64,000 nucleotides of DNA from Argyresthia goedartella (GCA_949825045.1 OX463827.1:1324501-1388500); one strand, 5' to 3'; counted from the first letter of the stretch, positions 1 to 11,940 are shown. Notes: a model not told the origin generated them from the sequence alone. Numbers and translations are program-made.

Positions 1-1000
1 GAGGAAACCCGCACACATACATACTCGTTCTTATACATGCAGCATACATATACACATAACGTAGGACGCAGCACACAAAGCAAGGAATTACTCACACTCT
101 AATTAAAGTTTTTGGTACTCAAAGATTGTAGATATTGGAAGAGGAATGTAAAGTGTCCAATAACAAGTGTAGTTAGTATCTGTGCGAGACAGCGGCCTCC
201 GGTTGCTCATTTGGAAGGAAACACTGCAATATCACTGAGAAGCATATACACGTCAATTCCAAGTTTTAACAAATAAAGAACTATACAATACAGTAAGCGG
301 TCGTAACAAATATGTATGATACTGTGATATGTACGATGTGAAGTAAAAGGAAGGAACAAGTTACAAAACTAAATAGTTTGTGCAGAACACATACACAACA
401 TTGGTAGCAGGCAAATCCGCACTATGTTCAAGATAACATCTAGTCACGTCTCTTACTTCCCTTGCAATTCCCTCTTACTAGACTTCAGATTAGTGCGAGA
501 GTCCACTGCAGACTAGCAAAGAATCTACTATTGCTGCATAGCTTGGACGTCCCCGTCTTTAACCTTAGTGCGGCTCTACTAATGCCTGGAATACCCGTGA
601 CTAGTGACGACTAGTGACGACACTTCACTGGCTACTGGTAATATGAACGTCATGCTTCCCACCAATACCATTTTAAATTATAATAACATGATATAATACA
701 TTTTCGTATCTTTAAATACATTGTTAAATTATACATAATGGTTTCCTCATTAGTATTGATAACAAAAAACACTTCATATAATAACGAGTATTTTAAGATT
801 CAATTTAAGGTTGCTGCATATCATTTTCCTCTACTTTGGTACAGTACTATTATTATTTCTTTTCCGCTCGACACTTCTCGGTTTTATTCGCTGAAATTAG
901 TTTTTAATATGGTTTTGAAAAATATGGTTTATATAATATTTGTCGGGGTTTAAGACAGGGCAAGTAAGTAAAGCCAAAGATTAATAAATAGTTATACTAA
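1..1000. other. AT-rich DNA without recognised gene
   Basis: I see no credible coding region, TIR or LINE motif here. Short open stretches, for example 738-953, show no domain or splice logic. The only structure noted is a small direct duplication near 600-620 (ctagtgacga twice). Confidence 0.5.
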
Positions 1001-1009
1001 AAATACAGA

Positions 1010-1240
1010 TAAAATAAATATTTAAAGGCTCCCATTCAAGAATTATTTCAATACCACATACAAACTTATGAATGCACCTGGTTACGTACATGGAGTGTGA
1101 AAGTAGCCGTACCAATAACTTTGTAAACAACATTTTGCTATGTGAAATCCAAACCTTTCACCTCACAACATCCCTACCATAGTACGGTGGTACGGAACCC
1201 TTCGTGCGCGAGTTAGACTCGCACTTGACCGTTTTTTTTT
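1010..1240 (-). repeat. Lepidopteran SINE-like repeat, 5' part, inverted copy
   Basis: This segment is the reverse complement of the first ~200 bp of the repeat at 3225-3645, with shared blocks around the T-run and 'gcacgaagggttccgtacc'. The two copies lie about 2 kb apart in opposite orientation. It is non-coding. I infer a short interspersed element from its dispersed copies; its family is not established. Confidence 0.6.
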
Positions 1241-1378
1241 TTATTGAGAACACAGCTTTTATTGTCTTTATTTTTTTTTCTTTATACTTTATAAAAGTTT
1301 GTGTTACGTTGCCAGTTCCCACAGTAAGCAGTGTCTAAACTACTAACGAACACAACAGTTTTTGTCCCACATTTTTTG

Positions 1379-1745
1379 TAGTTTATGTGACTGCTGCATA
1401 ATGCCTAATTATGTACAGTTACATACACTAGTTTATCTACACACATATCATAAGCTCTCTTTGATGTGACGCATGTTCGACCGACATTGTGGCATTAATT
1501 ATTGCTCTGCAGTTGTTTAGCTTGTTCAGTAGTACCAACTTCACAGACAAACTAGGGGCGTTAGAAATTTGAATGCATCATAATTTGACAAATTTTGGTA
1601 CATTATGGTCATAATGTATCAATATTCAGATAACAAATGAGTTTTTACCAAGAAGTTTATCATTATGCTGGTCGTAACGTGTGATTTTTGGACAAGAGGG
1701 TTTATAATACGTGTGCAGGTAGATAAAGAATATAACATATATGGT
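1379..1745 (-). repeat. Partial copy of the 30.5-kb TIR element
   Basis: It begins with 'tagtttatgtgactgctgca', the terminal sequence of the element at 30499-31460. Its inner part matches the reverse complement of about 30575-30975 in several blocks. There is no coding capacity. It is probably a rearranged or deleted derivative of the same non-autonomous DNA transposon family. Confidence 0.5.
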
Positions 1746-2329
1746 TTTATAACAATTACACTAGATCAAATACATAATTTAGCTAATGGTGCTACCATAA
1801 TTACGTTTTAGCTGGTCAATAAGGGGGTCTCTTTAATTATGTGACCAACACTGTATGTATGTATCAAGTGGTATAATTCTGGTTTCGTTTTTGTTCCGGT
1901 CTTACGATATGCCATGTTTCTGCAGTCAACTTTGCATTACTTCTTGACTGAACTATATACGTAGCCCATTAATTTCCCCACCTAGGGGTAAAGGCCTTTA
2001 CCCGGATACGAGTGAGATTGAGCCATACTCCACCAAGCTGGCTCAGTGCGGGTTGATGGATGGGTGTCGCGCTTGTGGCCAATCCGACTGTCAGAAGTTA
2101 TCAAGCTGCCGTATTAGGACCTCTGACACAACGTTACGGGTACTACCACCGAGTAGCCACAGTAGCCGGGACCTACAGTTTAACGTGTCCTCCGAAACAA
2201 ATGCCACATAGAACGGACACCCATCCAGTGCCCGTCTCGGCCAGATGTCGCTACCCACACGATCGTTACCGATGTGCGAATACAGCTAGGCCACGGACGG
2301 ACGCTTCCTGTGTGTTGACTGAACTAAGT
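1746..2329. other. Unrecognised repeat-like sequence
   Basis: This is a stretch of moderate GC content (about 1975-2300) containing 'gagattgagccatactccac' and other phrases that resemble a dispersed insect repeat. No domain was recognised. The plus-strand open stretch 2060-2440 has no family resemblance and overlaps the mariner relic antisense, so I do not call it a gene. Confidence 0.3.
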
Positions 2330-2720
2330 GGTTTTTTAAATTTGTTTGCTGTGATATGGTGCGTTTTCAAGCACAATAATCTTATTGGTGGGCTTCTTTG
2401 GCGGGAGCTTTTCAACCAAATATTTGGTGAAATTGTTTGAATCCATCTCGTCATGGTAATCTCCTTTACGGCTTTTGCATTTATAAAGAGATCTGCGCTT
2501 TAAATACAAGCCAGAAGAGACCACAATCCAACGTTGCCTAGAGGGTTAAAAAAATAGATCGCTGGCGTCGGTTGAATTTTTCCAACATTTGGAAACATAG
2601 GCTATATCCACGTCTCATCTAGGTAGACGGCAGGTAGGTGTTTTATTTAGGCCTAGTTCGTCGTTTTCACGGAACCTACGTTAATAGCGTGCTCTATATG
2701 ACACTTTTTCTGGTCTTTGA
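2330..2720 (-). pseudogene. Tc1/mariner-type transposase relic
   Basis: This is a decayed fragment of a DDE transposase, the enzyme that cuts and pastes a Tc1/mariner-class transposon. On the minus strand, 2605-2633 encodes YLDETWI, the block around the first catalytic Asp. About 80 codons later, 2340-2524 encodes KGDYHDEMDSNNF...KYL and IIVLENAPYHS. The latter corresponds to the usual 'V(M/L)DNAPYHS' block, with the second Asp replaced by Glu. Stops and frame changes lie between the blocks and the third acidic residue was not found. It is a non-functional relic of a family distinct from the intact DD41D element at 21.4 kb. Confidence 0.6.
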
Positions 2721-3224
2721 ATTAAATGTTGTCTCACATTTTTACTTAATTTTTTTCATTTATATCCGTCGCTTTGTCGTGATGATCTTCCAAAGAGTAA
2801 CTTTTTCTCCAGGGGACCCTTTGCTTCCGCTAAACAAATTCGCATCGTAGGAGCTTCTTTTTTGCTATATAGTAGCGTTGGATGATATTTTGAATTGAAC
2901 AAACTATAAAATAATCTATGTCTGATCTCTTCTTATGAGGTATTGGTATTGTTTGGTGTAGTCATCTTTATTTCTGTTGTCTCTACAACCGGCATACTTG
3001 AAGTAACAGGCTCAGTTGTAGAGAGCGGCATACTTGAAGTAACAGGCTCAGGTAAAGATGGTTCTTTCTTATCTTTGAGCTTTACATTTGTTAGTCTCAG
3101 ATTGATAATGCTTTTAATTTTCTGACAACTTTAATTCTATTTCTCGGCGGCGGGTATAAGTCGCGCAATGAATTAAGAGCGCTGGGCGACGTTGGCGGGA
3201 ATTACTGCGCATATGCACAGGTAT

Positions 3225-3645
3225 TGAAAAAAAAAACGGTCAAGTGCAAGTCTAAATCGCGCACGAAGGGTTCCGTACCACCGTTCAATGGAAGCGATGG
3301 TGTGGAGTGAATAGTTTGGATTTTACACAGCAAAATATTGTTTACAAAGTTATTGGTGCGGTTACTTTCACACTCCATGTACGTAACCAGGTGCATCCAT
3401 AAGTTTGTATGTGGTATTGTTGTATGGGAGCCCCCTTAAATATTTATTTTATCCTGTTTTTTAGTATTTGTTGTTATAGCGGCAACAGAAATACATAATC
3501 TATGAAAATTTCAACTCTCTAGCTAGCTAGGTTCTTGAGATACAGCCTGGTGACAGACGGACGGACGGACGGACGGACGGACAGCGAAGTCTTAGTAATA
3601 GGGTCCCGTTTGGAACCCTTCGGGTACGGAACCCTAAAAATGACT
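3225..3645 (+). repeat. Lepidopteran SINE-like repeat, near full length
   Basis: It runs from 'cggtcaagtgcaagtctaaa' after an A-run to the tail 'cttcgggtacggaaccctaa'. It contains a (ggac)n microsatellite around 3553-3582 and the phrase 'gtcttagtaatagggtcccg'. Tails or heads of the same repeat occur at 14560-14690, 19845-19915, 44115-44165 and 62240-62850. It has no ORF. The assignment to a lepidopteran dispersed repeat is from memory. Confidence 0.6.
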
Positions 3646-4395
3646 ACTGCGCATTGAAGGCCACCGCTCATAACGTGTGGCGCGACGTATAGTATTCTTA
3701 TTTTTATCGCAATGACCTCTTGAACATTAATAATTATTTTTCCATCTCCTCTTCAAAAAATGACATACATTTGAGTCTTAGATTGATATTGATCATGATA
3801 TTTTTTTGTGTAAATTACAATTAAACACCCAATATGTACAATTTAACCGTGCATTCAAAGTACCAAAATTGAAAATGGGGTAACTGGGAAGATACTTTCC
3901 AGCAATCCTAAAATTTCATACATATTATTATTCTCCATAGTTGCTGAAGTACGTATATTTTCCGTCAGTTCTTTAGAAATTAAGAAAATATTATGTACAA
4001 TTCATAAATGTCTCAAAATTACCAACGTAGATAATGGGAAAGCTGGGAAGATGCTATCCAGCAACCGCAATATAATGTTAAAGTACACGTTATTTTATGA
4101 AGTACATTTTTTTTTGTTGTACGTAGGTACTAATAAAGTAACCATTACGTACAATTTAATCATGTATTCAAAAATAAGAACTTATCAAATGGGGCTGCTG
4201 TGATGCATGACGTTAATATGAACGGATTCTCTCGGACCGTCTCGCCTGTGTAGTGTAATCAAGCCAGTAAGAATGTGTTCGAGGAGCGTTTCAGGGTAGA
4301 CTGTATAAAATATCTCCTATAACAACGTTTCTTAAATCTTCTTGTCATTACAATTATTTATATGTCACTTAATTATTTAATAATAACGTACTGCA
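3646..4395. other. AT-rich intergenic DNA
   Basis: No gene was recognised. There are two imperfectly similar AT-rich segments, around 3840-3900 and 4000-4070, each with 'aatggg..a.ctgggaagat', suggesting an old local duplication. Confidence 0.35.
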
Positions 4396-4533
4396 AATAA
4401 GTGAACCCGGCACAAGCGATACAATCTCGACACCGCCCGTCAATAAGTGAACCCGGCACAAGCGATACAATCTCGACACCGCCCGTCAATAAGTGAACCC
4501 GGCACAAGCGATACAATCTCGACACCGCCCGTC
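4396..4533. repeat. Three perfect 46-bp tandem repeats
   Basis: Units at 4396-4441, 4442-4487 and 4488-4533 are identical by eye. Each starts 'aataagtgaacccggcacaa' and ends 'gacaccgcccgtc'. The array lies downstream of the last host exon (minus-strand gene) and has no spacers, so it is a minisatellite and not a CRISPR. Perfect identity implies a recent or homogenised expansion. Confidence 0.9.
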
Positions 4534-5148
4534 AATAGCCGACTACAAGTTCCGCGAATGAATCCATCAACACAACTATTTAGTATCTTTAGTATAAACT
4601 AGACATTTACCCTTTGCATATATTTGTGTATATCCATACAGCTAATTAGTCTAACTCACTGATCAAAACGTATAAACTCTGGACGCGAAAACTAGGAGTC
4701 GTCGGACCTGTCACCGAGGAGTTGTGGACGACGGGCATACGAATATTATAAATATAAGGGATGCTTCGGGACAATAAACAACGCTGTATAAAAATCTTTC
4801 TATAAAACCGCCTAAGATCAGGCGACGTAACCTAATTTGTGCGCGAATACTACTCGAGGAAACACTGCTTAGTCGAAGAGTTGCGAATAATATAATAATA
4901 ATTCACTTAGTATAAACGAGGACTAGCATCAAATCAGACTCGCGTTAAACAATAAACGATTACGAACTGGAACGAGGAGACGCAGACTAGAGCGGGCGAG
5001 GGACGCGACATGCCCACACTCCCGGCTCGAGGCGCGAGCGTCGACGCGAGCCGTGCCAGCCAGGCTCCACACATTATCTCACTTCACAGTTCGTGCAGTC
5101 CGGCCGGCGGCATCAGAAGTCCGTCTCCGGGCGCAGGCGCGGCGGTCA

Positions 5149-5331
5149 CTATAACTCGCGCGAGCTGGAGGGGCCGGGCGCAGCGGCGGGTGCGCGCGGC
5201 ACAGCGCGGTAGGCACCGCGCGGCCCCGCCCCCGCCGCACTCCCCGCGCCCCCCGCGCGCCCGCGCCAACACGCACACGCCGCGCGGCACACCACGCACC
5301 AGGACGCCAGCGCGCCCGTCAGCCCGAGCGA
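5149..5331 (-). CDS. Terminal exon of a multi-pass membrane protein gene
   Basis: This is the last coding exon of the minus-strand host gene. The acceptor reads 'cccgcttgcag' immediately before 5331 and the stop TAG is at 5149-5151. It encodes 60 residues. A hydrophobic start (SLGLTGALASWCVVCRAAC) completes a transmembrane helix begun by the previous exon (..LAILTAAA). An Arg/Gly/Ala/Pro-rich tail follows, probably cytosolic. The phase is 0, matching the phase-0 end of the exon at 19996-20127. The exon sits in a GC- and CpG-rich patch (about 4980-5345) unlike its AT-rich surroundings. A plus-strand open stretch over the same bases is a compositional shadow. The identity of the gene is unknown; a MARVEL-domain protein is the best guess. 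Confidence 0.65.
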   Translation of the reverse strand, partial: SLGLTGALASWCVVCRAACACWRGRAGGAGSAAGAGPRGAYRAVPRAPAAAPGPSSSREL

Positions 5332-5387
5332 CTGCAAGCGGGAGACAAGCAGAGTGAGTGCACACACGATTTAGACAACTAGGGTAA

Positions 5388-5660
5388 GGGCCACTAGCTA
5401 AAAACGCGGATAAATCTCGGGTAAAGTTATTCTAAGAATTCAATTTAACCTAGAATTTTCACTAACCCGGAAATTTCGTCCAGCTCGTGCGAAAAAACAG
5501 TTATAATTAACTAATCCACGAAAAAGGCGCGTTGAGTTTTTAACTAGCGATATTTGAACGAATTATTTGAATCAGTGTTATTCTTTCTCACCCTTACAAA
5601 AGGCAAAGGATAACTTGTGGTCCCTTTCTTAAAAAATATAAACTTGACATGTCCAATGTG
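5388..5660 (+). mobile_element. Orphan Harbinger end
   Basis: It begins TAA|GGGCCACTAGCTA and follows the reverse complement of the right end of the Harbinger at 55112-59950 for about 270 bp. Shared blocks include 'aaacgcgg', 'cagctcg..cgaaaaaac', 'attaactaatcc' and 'agtttttaactagcga'. The matching opposite end was not found nearby, so this is a truncated copy. It lies in the host intron only 55 bp from the splice acceptor of the terminal exon, on its upstream side. Confidence 0.75.
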
Positions 5661-5747
5661 AAAGGTGTCTGTCTGTTGGGTTTATTTATTTACGAACGAG
5701 ATAAACAACCTTATCAATTCGAATTCCGCATAGAATCGATTTTTAAC

Positions 5748-5895
5748 CATCATCATCATCATACTGCCCACATCGACCCTTCAGCATAGGCCTTCTCACT
5801 ATAGATAGCGTCAATCATCACGGTTCTTTGCCGACCAGATCCAGCAAAGTCCTGTCGACTTGATGACTTCGTACGATCATCGGGCAGGTGGTCTG
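5748..5895 (-). mobile_element. 3' tail of an RTE-type LINE
   Basis: Read on the minus strand, the sequence encodes scattered C-terminal codons (..AYSEKAYAEG-like) and ends in an (atg)n trinucleotide tail seen on the plus strand as 'catcatcatcatcat'. That layout matches the 3' ends of RTE-clade LINEs in moths, from memory. It is severely 5' truncated. Confidence 0.45.
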
Positions 5896-7869
5896 CCGAT
5901 GACCGAAAGGCCTGAATTTACGCTCGCCGGACCTACATCAGCGAACACACAACGATCTCGTGGAAAAGGCGGAGGAAACGAGTTAGTGGCAGCACCAGAT
6001 GTCGCTGGAGGCTGAGGGGATTTCAGAAAGATTAATGTGGGTGTTTGTTTTGGGTAGTAAAAACAAGTTTCCACAAACTATCCTGGTGAGGGGCCACAAG
6101 CAATGTATAAGTCTCTTTATACTTGTAAATGTTTATGTCTCATCTATGTTACAAACAACCGATATAAATTAACCATAATAATACTTTTATTTAAATAAAC
6201 AATCAATACAGGTTCTATAATTTCTTATTTATTTCAGCCTTGTATAATTCCAGATACATTTACAATTCATTCATGCATATTTACAAAAACTATTTAAAAT
6301 ATAAACTATGTATTTGAGTGGACCCCTGACGGGTAAAAGCCTCCAAGGATATTCACCCCTCTCTATCGTTGGCCATATCCAACCATCTTCAACTTGCCAC
6401 TGTGTAACGCACAAAATCATGTGCTTCCTTCTGATATGTCGAACGCACCGTTGCCGAACGCATTTGAAAAATATTGGAACGCGTCCATTCAGAGACACGC
6501 TCTGTTTCACGTAGTACAAACAATTTTCACTGCGCTATTAAAACTTCAGCAAAAAATAAATGCTTGTCGGAGGGCCATGCTATAAAATCAATCGAAACAT
6601 AATATAATTATTGGTGTGAAATATCATAGTCTAGCTGAATGAGGTTTCATGGAGAAACGGAACGTCTCTCTTGAAAAGAGGTGAAAAAAATAATGTCGCT
6701 GTACTTGCTTCTCCACGGTGTCTTGTTGTGAACTTCTCACACAAATATATTTTAAGCAAGGCAATTATCCACTTTTAGGTAAGTATTATCTTGATCCACG
6801 GATGGTGATAATGCGGATCTGCATATTTGTTTCAATTTGACAATTCTTTTACAGACCCAGGAGTCACGCCACGCTGCCGACGTTCCTTCATAAGGGCGTT
6901 TTTCCCAGCCTGAGTACATATCGAATCTCGTCTTGAGGAATCCTGACTCTCCTCTTGAGGACTCCTACTGTCGATATTTCTCTTCTCGTTTCCATAAAAA
7001 TAATAAAAACCGTATTTTCAGGCTACTAACTTCGGTATATGTGACGCGTGGCATTCAGAATCTTGTTGGTTTACCTGGCTATGGCAGAAGGCTGCCACAT
7101 TTATCTACAAATCCCATTCATTGGTATGTCAACTAATTTCATATTTTAAGTAGGGAATACTCCATGTGGTGGAGAACTTGAATATAAACAAGTCGTCTCA
7201 AAGTAGCCAGGGTTCAAGAGTTTGGTGGTTATGGCAGGCAACTGGTAGACATCTCCGTTGAGACGTCTGTCCTTGTTTTAGGCGGTCCACGAGAGGCGGA
7301 GCTATAGGCCTGTTCTACCTGCGAGGCGTCTGTGACTGCAGTTGAGCAGTGCGGTCCCGGTGAACCAGGCTTTTCATGCCGATACACTACACACATCACA
7401 CCTCACTCCATACCATGAAATTGAAGGTAACTCTGGCATTCTTTCATCTCACCGGGTTGACTCAACTTCTATATAATTCAGTTTTAATTAAGTACCTACA
7501 TACATTTTAGGGTATCGCTCAGGTGAAAGAAAATTATAACACCATTGGCAAACGCCCTTTTCTAAACGAATGATTCTAATGCAAGCACGTCACTTTCTAA
7601 CCCGATTGGCCGTTCCGTTCAGCAATATTTTTCTTCTTGAAATGACAACAGATGAAGTCTGTTCTCTGTTCCTTTCAACAACAATTGGTTTTTTTGAAAT
7701 GACAACGGATGAGGGCATCCTTAGGATTCCCGGTGTCAATCCTATTGTGGCAAGGGGTTACTGTAACCCTGGATTTTGAGACACGTAGCAATATCTATCG
7801 ACGAGGGGCTGGTCAACCAGCCATATCAAGAGATATGATGGCAATGACGAACATGATCCTGGAACAACT
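5896..7869. other. Unassigned repeat-rich intron DNA
   Basis: Several open stretches of 60-80 codons occur (e.g. 6271-6519 minus, 7570-7779 plus) but none shows a recognisable domain. A short internal duplication ('gaaatgacaac.gatga', near 7636 and 7695) is present. The right part probably includes the decayed 5' region of the LINE that begins to be readable at 7870. It lies inside the 14.7-kb host intron. Confidence 0.35.
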
Positions 7870-8757
7870 TACCAATCAAAACTAATAATACAGATATCAA
7901 CTGTGATGCAAAATTCAACCCTATCAATATAGTCCTCTGGAATACCAATGGCCTGTCACAACACACTCTAGAAGTAAAAATAATTTTAAAACTCATAATA
8001 TTGATATCCTGTTAATCATTGAGACCCACTCTACAGACAAGAATCAGTGCACATGGAGGAAGAGCAATATTAATTATATAAAATATCAAGCACTATGAAA
8101 TGCAGCCATATTGTACAGAAATGTTCCAGGCCACTAACCTGGTGGTATGTGAATACCAAAGCTCATTGTGATCTCGGCTGTCTACAGCCCCCCCAACACA
8201 ATCTCAAAAAAAGAGGATTACGTTCAACTCTTTTCCATGTATGGACAAAGTCATTGCCGGAGGAGACTATAATGCTAAGCACACCTGTTCAAGAATCACA
8301 ACTACCAAAGTGCGTCAAATGTATTTCGCACTGAAACTCTTTAAAACTCAGCCCCATATCATCTGGTGAACCTACCTATTGGCCAACAGACAGAAATAAG
8401 ATCCCAGATCTTATAGACTTCTTCGTAACTAAAGGTGTTAAATCATACAAATTCACCTGCAAAACAATGCTGGAACTCTCCTCTGACCACTCACCGGTGC
8501 TGCTTAATCTGAATTCAAGAATAGAACATGCATCCTCTGCAAACAAAAACCGACTTGGATCACTACAGAGGTCGAGTTGAAACTGATAAATATCTAAAAA
8601 CACCTCTAGCGAATGATGAAGAAATTGAGAGAGCAGTAGAGCACTTTAACCATGTACTCCAGACAGGTGCATGAGAAGCCACTCCTCTATTTAAAAATAG
8701 CAAAACTAACATCTGCTCCACATCTGTACTTAAAGAACGAAAAAGAAGAGTACTTCC
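7870..8757 (+). pseudogene. Decayed LINE endonuclease region (Jockey-like)
   Basis: Across several frames I can read pieces of an EEP (apurinic-like) endonuclease that LINEs use to nick target DNA: INIVLWNTNGLSQHTLEVK near 7920-7975, an ETHS block near 8022, VYSPP near 8180, and PDLIDFFVTKGVKSYKF...LELSSDHSPVLLNL near 8405-8510. Stops and frameshifts are frequent. The SDH motif of the EEP fold (SDHSPV) is visible. At about 8758 the reading switches abruptly to a different LINE family (see next entry), so this is one half of a chimera or a truncated older insertion. Confidence 0.55.
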
Positions 8758-9900
8758 TAAAGAACCGCCAACAACATGTACGACGCGGCTGTTTTGAGTC
8801 CCAGCCGTATCACACACGGTCTGGTGTTAGTCAAGGTTCGATTCTTGGTCCGTTGTTATTTATCATCATGATAAATAACCTTGAAGTAGAGCTAAAACAT
8901 GCCAAATACCTTTGTATGCGGACGATCTAAAACTCATACTTCCCGTGACGTCAGAGGACGACTGCAGGCTATTGCAGCAAGATCTAGACGCCGTGCATAG
9001 ATGGCGTGTGAACAACAAACTCCTGTTTAATACTGAGAAGTGTTGTATAATGTCCTTCACGCGCTCTCCACGCCCAGCGTGACGTATACACTCGGCACGG
9101 AGTCTCTGACTCGAGTGTATTCGATGAAGGACCTCGGTGTTACGTTCGACCCTAAACTTACATTCTATGAGCACTTTGGCTAAGGAATGCTTCAAGAGAT
9201 TATGTTTTGTGATACGGAATAGTAAGGGATTCCATAATCGGTGTGGTCCAGCTTATTTACACAGCCCTAGTGAGAACCAAACTTGAATCTAGCTCGGTTG
9301 TTTGGAATTCGCACGAAAGGTCATATGTCCTTATGCTCGAGAAGGTAAACAAAGCTTTTCTTAGATACCCATATAAGAGGAAATTTGGATACTACTGACC
9401 ATCTGATCCAGCTTGCTATCCACACAGTCGGGGTGAGGCAGCACAATGTCTGGCTTTTTGGCGAGACGGCGGACATTCTGCTCCGGGGTCTCTAGCGGCC
9501 TGGAGAATTAGATGTCATTGGATTGTACCTTTATCCATCCGCTTTTATATTAAGTATGCTTGGATTTAACTCACTGGAGGTGAGACGTCACACCGAACAG
9601 CTTCTGACTGTGTGTCGATGGCTGCGAGGCGACAGTAACTGCGCAGCGCTTGTCAGTGTCGTATGCGCAATATACGTGCCTGACAACTACCTACGCGCTC
9701 GTAGGCACCAGCTGTTAGCGGGCAGTCTCCGCTGGTCCGGGCGCGGGACAGCCTCAATGTACTCTTGGCAGCAGCACCATTGAATGATCTGTTTGGTGAT
9801 GCATGGAGGGATATTGTGCGAGATTGTGGCAGGTTCTGTGAGAAGAATGCAAGATAGTGTAGTCATGTAATTATTTTCCCGAATGATTAATGGATATAAT
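8758..9900 (+). pseudogene. LINE reverse transcriptase relic, family of the 39-kb element
   Basis: This is the same family as the minus-strand element at 38850-41770. 8758-8890 encodes CFESQPYHTRSGVSQGSILG followed by PLLFIIMINNLE, which is RT motif B. The next block loses the YADD motif C by frameshift ('cctttgtatgcggacgatct'). 9523-9783 encodes the C-terminal domain (SLEVRRHTEQLLTVCRWLRG). The 3' end is AT-rich with (aat)n near 9930. It is inactive, with frameshifts and internal deletion. Confidence 0.7.
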
Positions 9901-10019
9901 GTTGATTGAATAATCGAATATATATAATAATAATAATACCTGATAATAATTTCATGTGGTGTTTAATGTAACCTATTTTATATTAATATTTAGTTTGGAT
10001 TCTTTGCACGACGACTTGG

Positions 10020-11585
10020 ATTTATTTTTTCGGTCATGTTGTGCGAGATTACTTTAATAAAAAACAAATTTTACAGCAAAAAAATAGGCTTTACATTTAT
10101 CTTGAAAAGCATAAAATATTGGTGGAAGAACAAAAGGGCTTTAGGAGACGTAAAAATATTAACATGGCGATATACGATTTTTTAAGCATGATCATGACGA
10201 ATATTGATAATGATATCCCAGTGACGTCTCTATATATGGAACTAACTAAGGCTTTTGATTATGGATCACGATATACTTTTAAATAAACTTAATGCATATG
10301 GTGTTAGGGGTAACGCATATGACCTCATCAAATCTTATTTAAGTAATAGAAAACAATTGACTCAAATTACACAAATCTGCAATAACTCAAAAATTGAATT
10401 GACATATTCTTCTGACACTAGAGACATAAAATGTGGAGTACCACAAGGAAGTGTATTGGGTCCACCGTTGTTCCTTATTTACATTGATGATATCCCAAAA
10501 TGTGTAAATCATTCCATGGTACTCTTCGCTGATGACAGCACAGTAACATTTATTGGACACAATCTTAATACATACGAATGTGACATAAATAATTCTCTTA
10601 TAAGTTTAATTGACTGGCTACAGAGCAACAATCTTTTAATTAATATTAGCAAAACCAAATTAATGAAATTCAGGAAGGGACATAAAAATCAATTGACATT
10701 AAATATTAATTATGAGGGTAATCAAATTGAAGAAACAGAGACCACGAAATTCTTATGGCTTCACATTGATAACAACATGTCGTGGAATACACATAACGAC
10801 ATACTGAGTATTAAACTGAGTCAATTCTGGTATGCTTTTTATATGTTGTCTAAACAGGTGAATAAGGACGCTGTGCTAACTGCATATCATGGGTTTGTCG
10901 AGTCGTCCTTACGATATGGCATAATGTTTTGGGGAAACGCCACTAAAATAGATCTAATATTTAAGGCTCAGAAGAAATGTATGCGGTCTATATGCAATAT
11001 TAATATAACAGAATCTTGTAAGAGCCATTTCATTAATCTTAAAATATTAACAGTAGCGTCACTTTACATATTTGAAACTGCAGTGTTTATCAAGTGTAAT
11101 CTCCATTTATTTAATTTTATGAAGAGTTAACGTAACCAGGACAAGCTGTGCTCCTACCCACGTAAATCTGCTTACTTTGATAAAAGCATATTCGGCATGT
11201 CCACCCGAATATATAATAAACTACCGGAGACATTAAGAGCGTTGAAGAATATAAGTATTTTTAAATATAATCTTAAGAAATTGCTTACATCCAAGGCCTA
11301 CTACACCGTACATGAATATCTCTTCGACACCGACACTGTATATAGCTTACACCACTGAATACCTGAATCACACCTGTTTTTATTGACTGATTGATTACCT
11401 ATCTGCATGTTAAATAGGTAATATATAGTATTAGTCAATAAATAATAATATTTGTATGCTGTTGCGCGAAACATAGAGATACCTACACTTTAAACGTATT
11501 CCTTAAGACCTTTGTTATATACAACTATGTTTTACAAATAAAGATCTATTCTTTACTAAAAAAAATAAAAAAATAAAAAAAAAAT
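10020..11585 (+). mobile_element. 5'-truncated Jockey-type LINE with poly(A)-rich tail
   Basis: It consists of RT coding sequence, a ~190-bp 3' UTR with AATAAA at 11537-11542, and an A-rich tail at about 11557-11585. It has no 5' UTR, ORF1 or endonuclease. The element lies within the long second intron of the host membrane-protein gene, in sense opposite to that gene. Confidence 0.75.
10041..11358 (+). pseudogene. Reverse transcriptase, two lesions
   Basis: This is LINE RT, which makes cDNA at the nicked target. The first part (10041-10260) carries EEQKGFRRRKNINMAIYDFL and the motif A start, ELTKAFDY. A one-base frameshift at about 10255 moves to the frame reading MDHDILLNKLNAYG. Motif B is CGVPQGSVLGPPLFLIYIDD and motif C is LFADD. 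An in-frame TAA at 11128-11130 precedes 75 further codons in the same frame (RNQDKLCSYPRKSAYFDKS... to TGA at 11356-11358). Apart from these lesions the RT core looks well preserved, so decay is recent. The clade is probably Jockey superfamily. Confidence 0.75.
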
Positions 11586-11940
11586 GTGCAAGAACTTCTC
11601 AGCGATAAACTCAACTTAGGAAGATATGGCAAACAAATAGATATCGCAGTAACAAGAAAATCGAAATGCCATTACTCTTTTATATATATTATAGATTATC
11701 TCTAATAAAAGATCTCTTCCAGCAAACCAGGTTAAAGTGGGAAATGTTGATTGTTGAGCAGGGGTAGACCTATGTGTACAACAATATGATGAAATAAACG
11801 AGTACTTACATAAATATTAATAAATTAAATAAAATATATTATTACTATAATTATATACTATATACTTATAATATAATACTAACTACTACTATTATACATA
11901 AATGTGCTAATAAATACTTACATACCTACTACATGTAATT

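Noticed and set aside
2060..2440. 126-codon plus-strand open stretch
   Set aside because: No recognisable family; it partly overlaps the mariner relic on the other strand.
4396..4533. CRISPR-like array
   Set aside because: Units are contiguous with no spacers, and the window is eukaryotic.
5010..5357. Plus-strand 115-codon open stretch in the GC-rich patch
   Set aside because: Pro/Ala/Arg-rich composition, no domain; it is antisense to a spliced, phase-consistent host exon.
6271..6519. 82-codon minus-strand open stretch as a gene
   Set aside because: Overlapping open stretches on both strands, no motif and no splice context.
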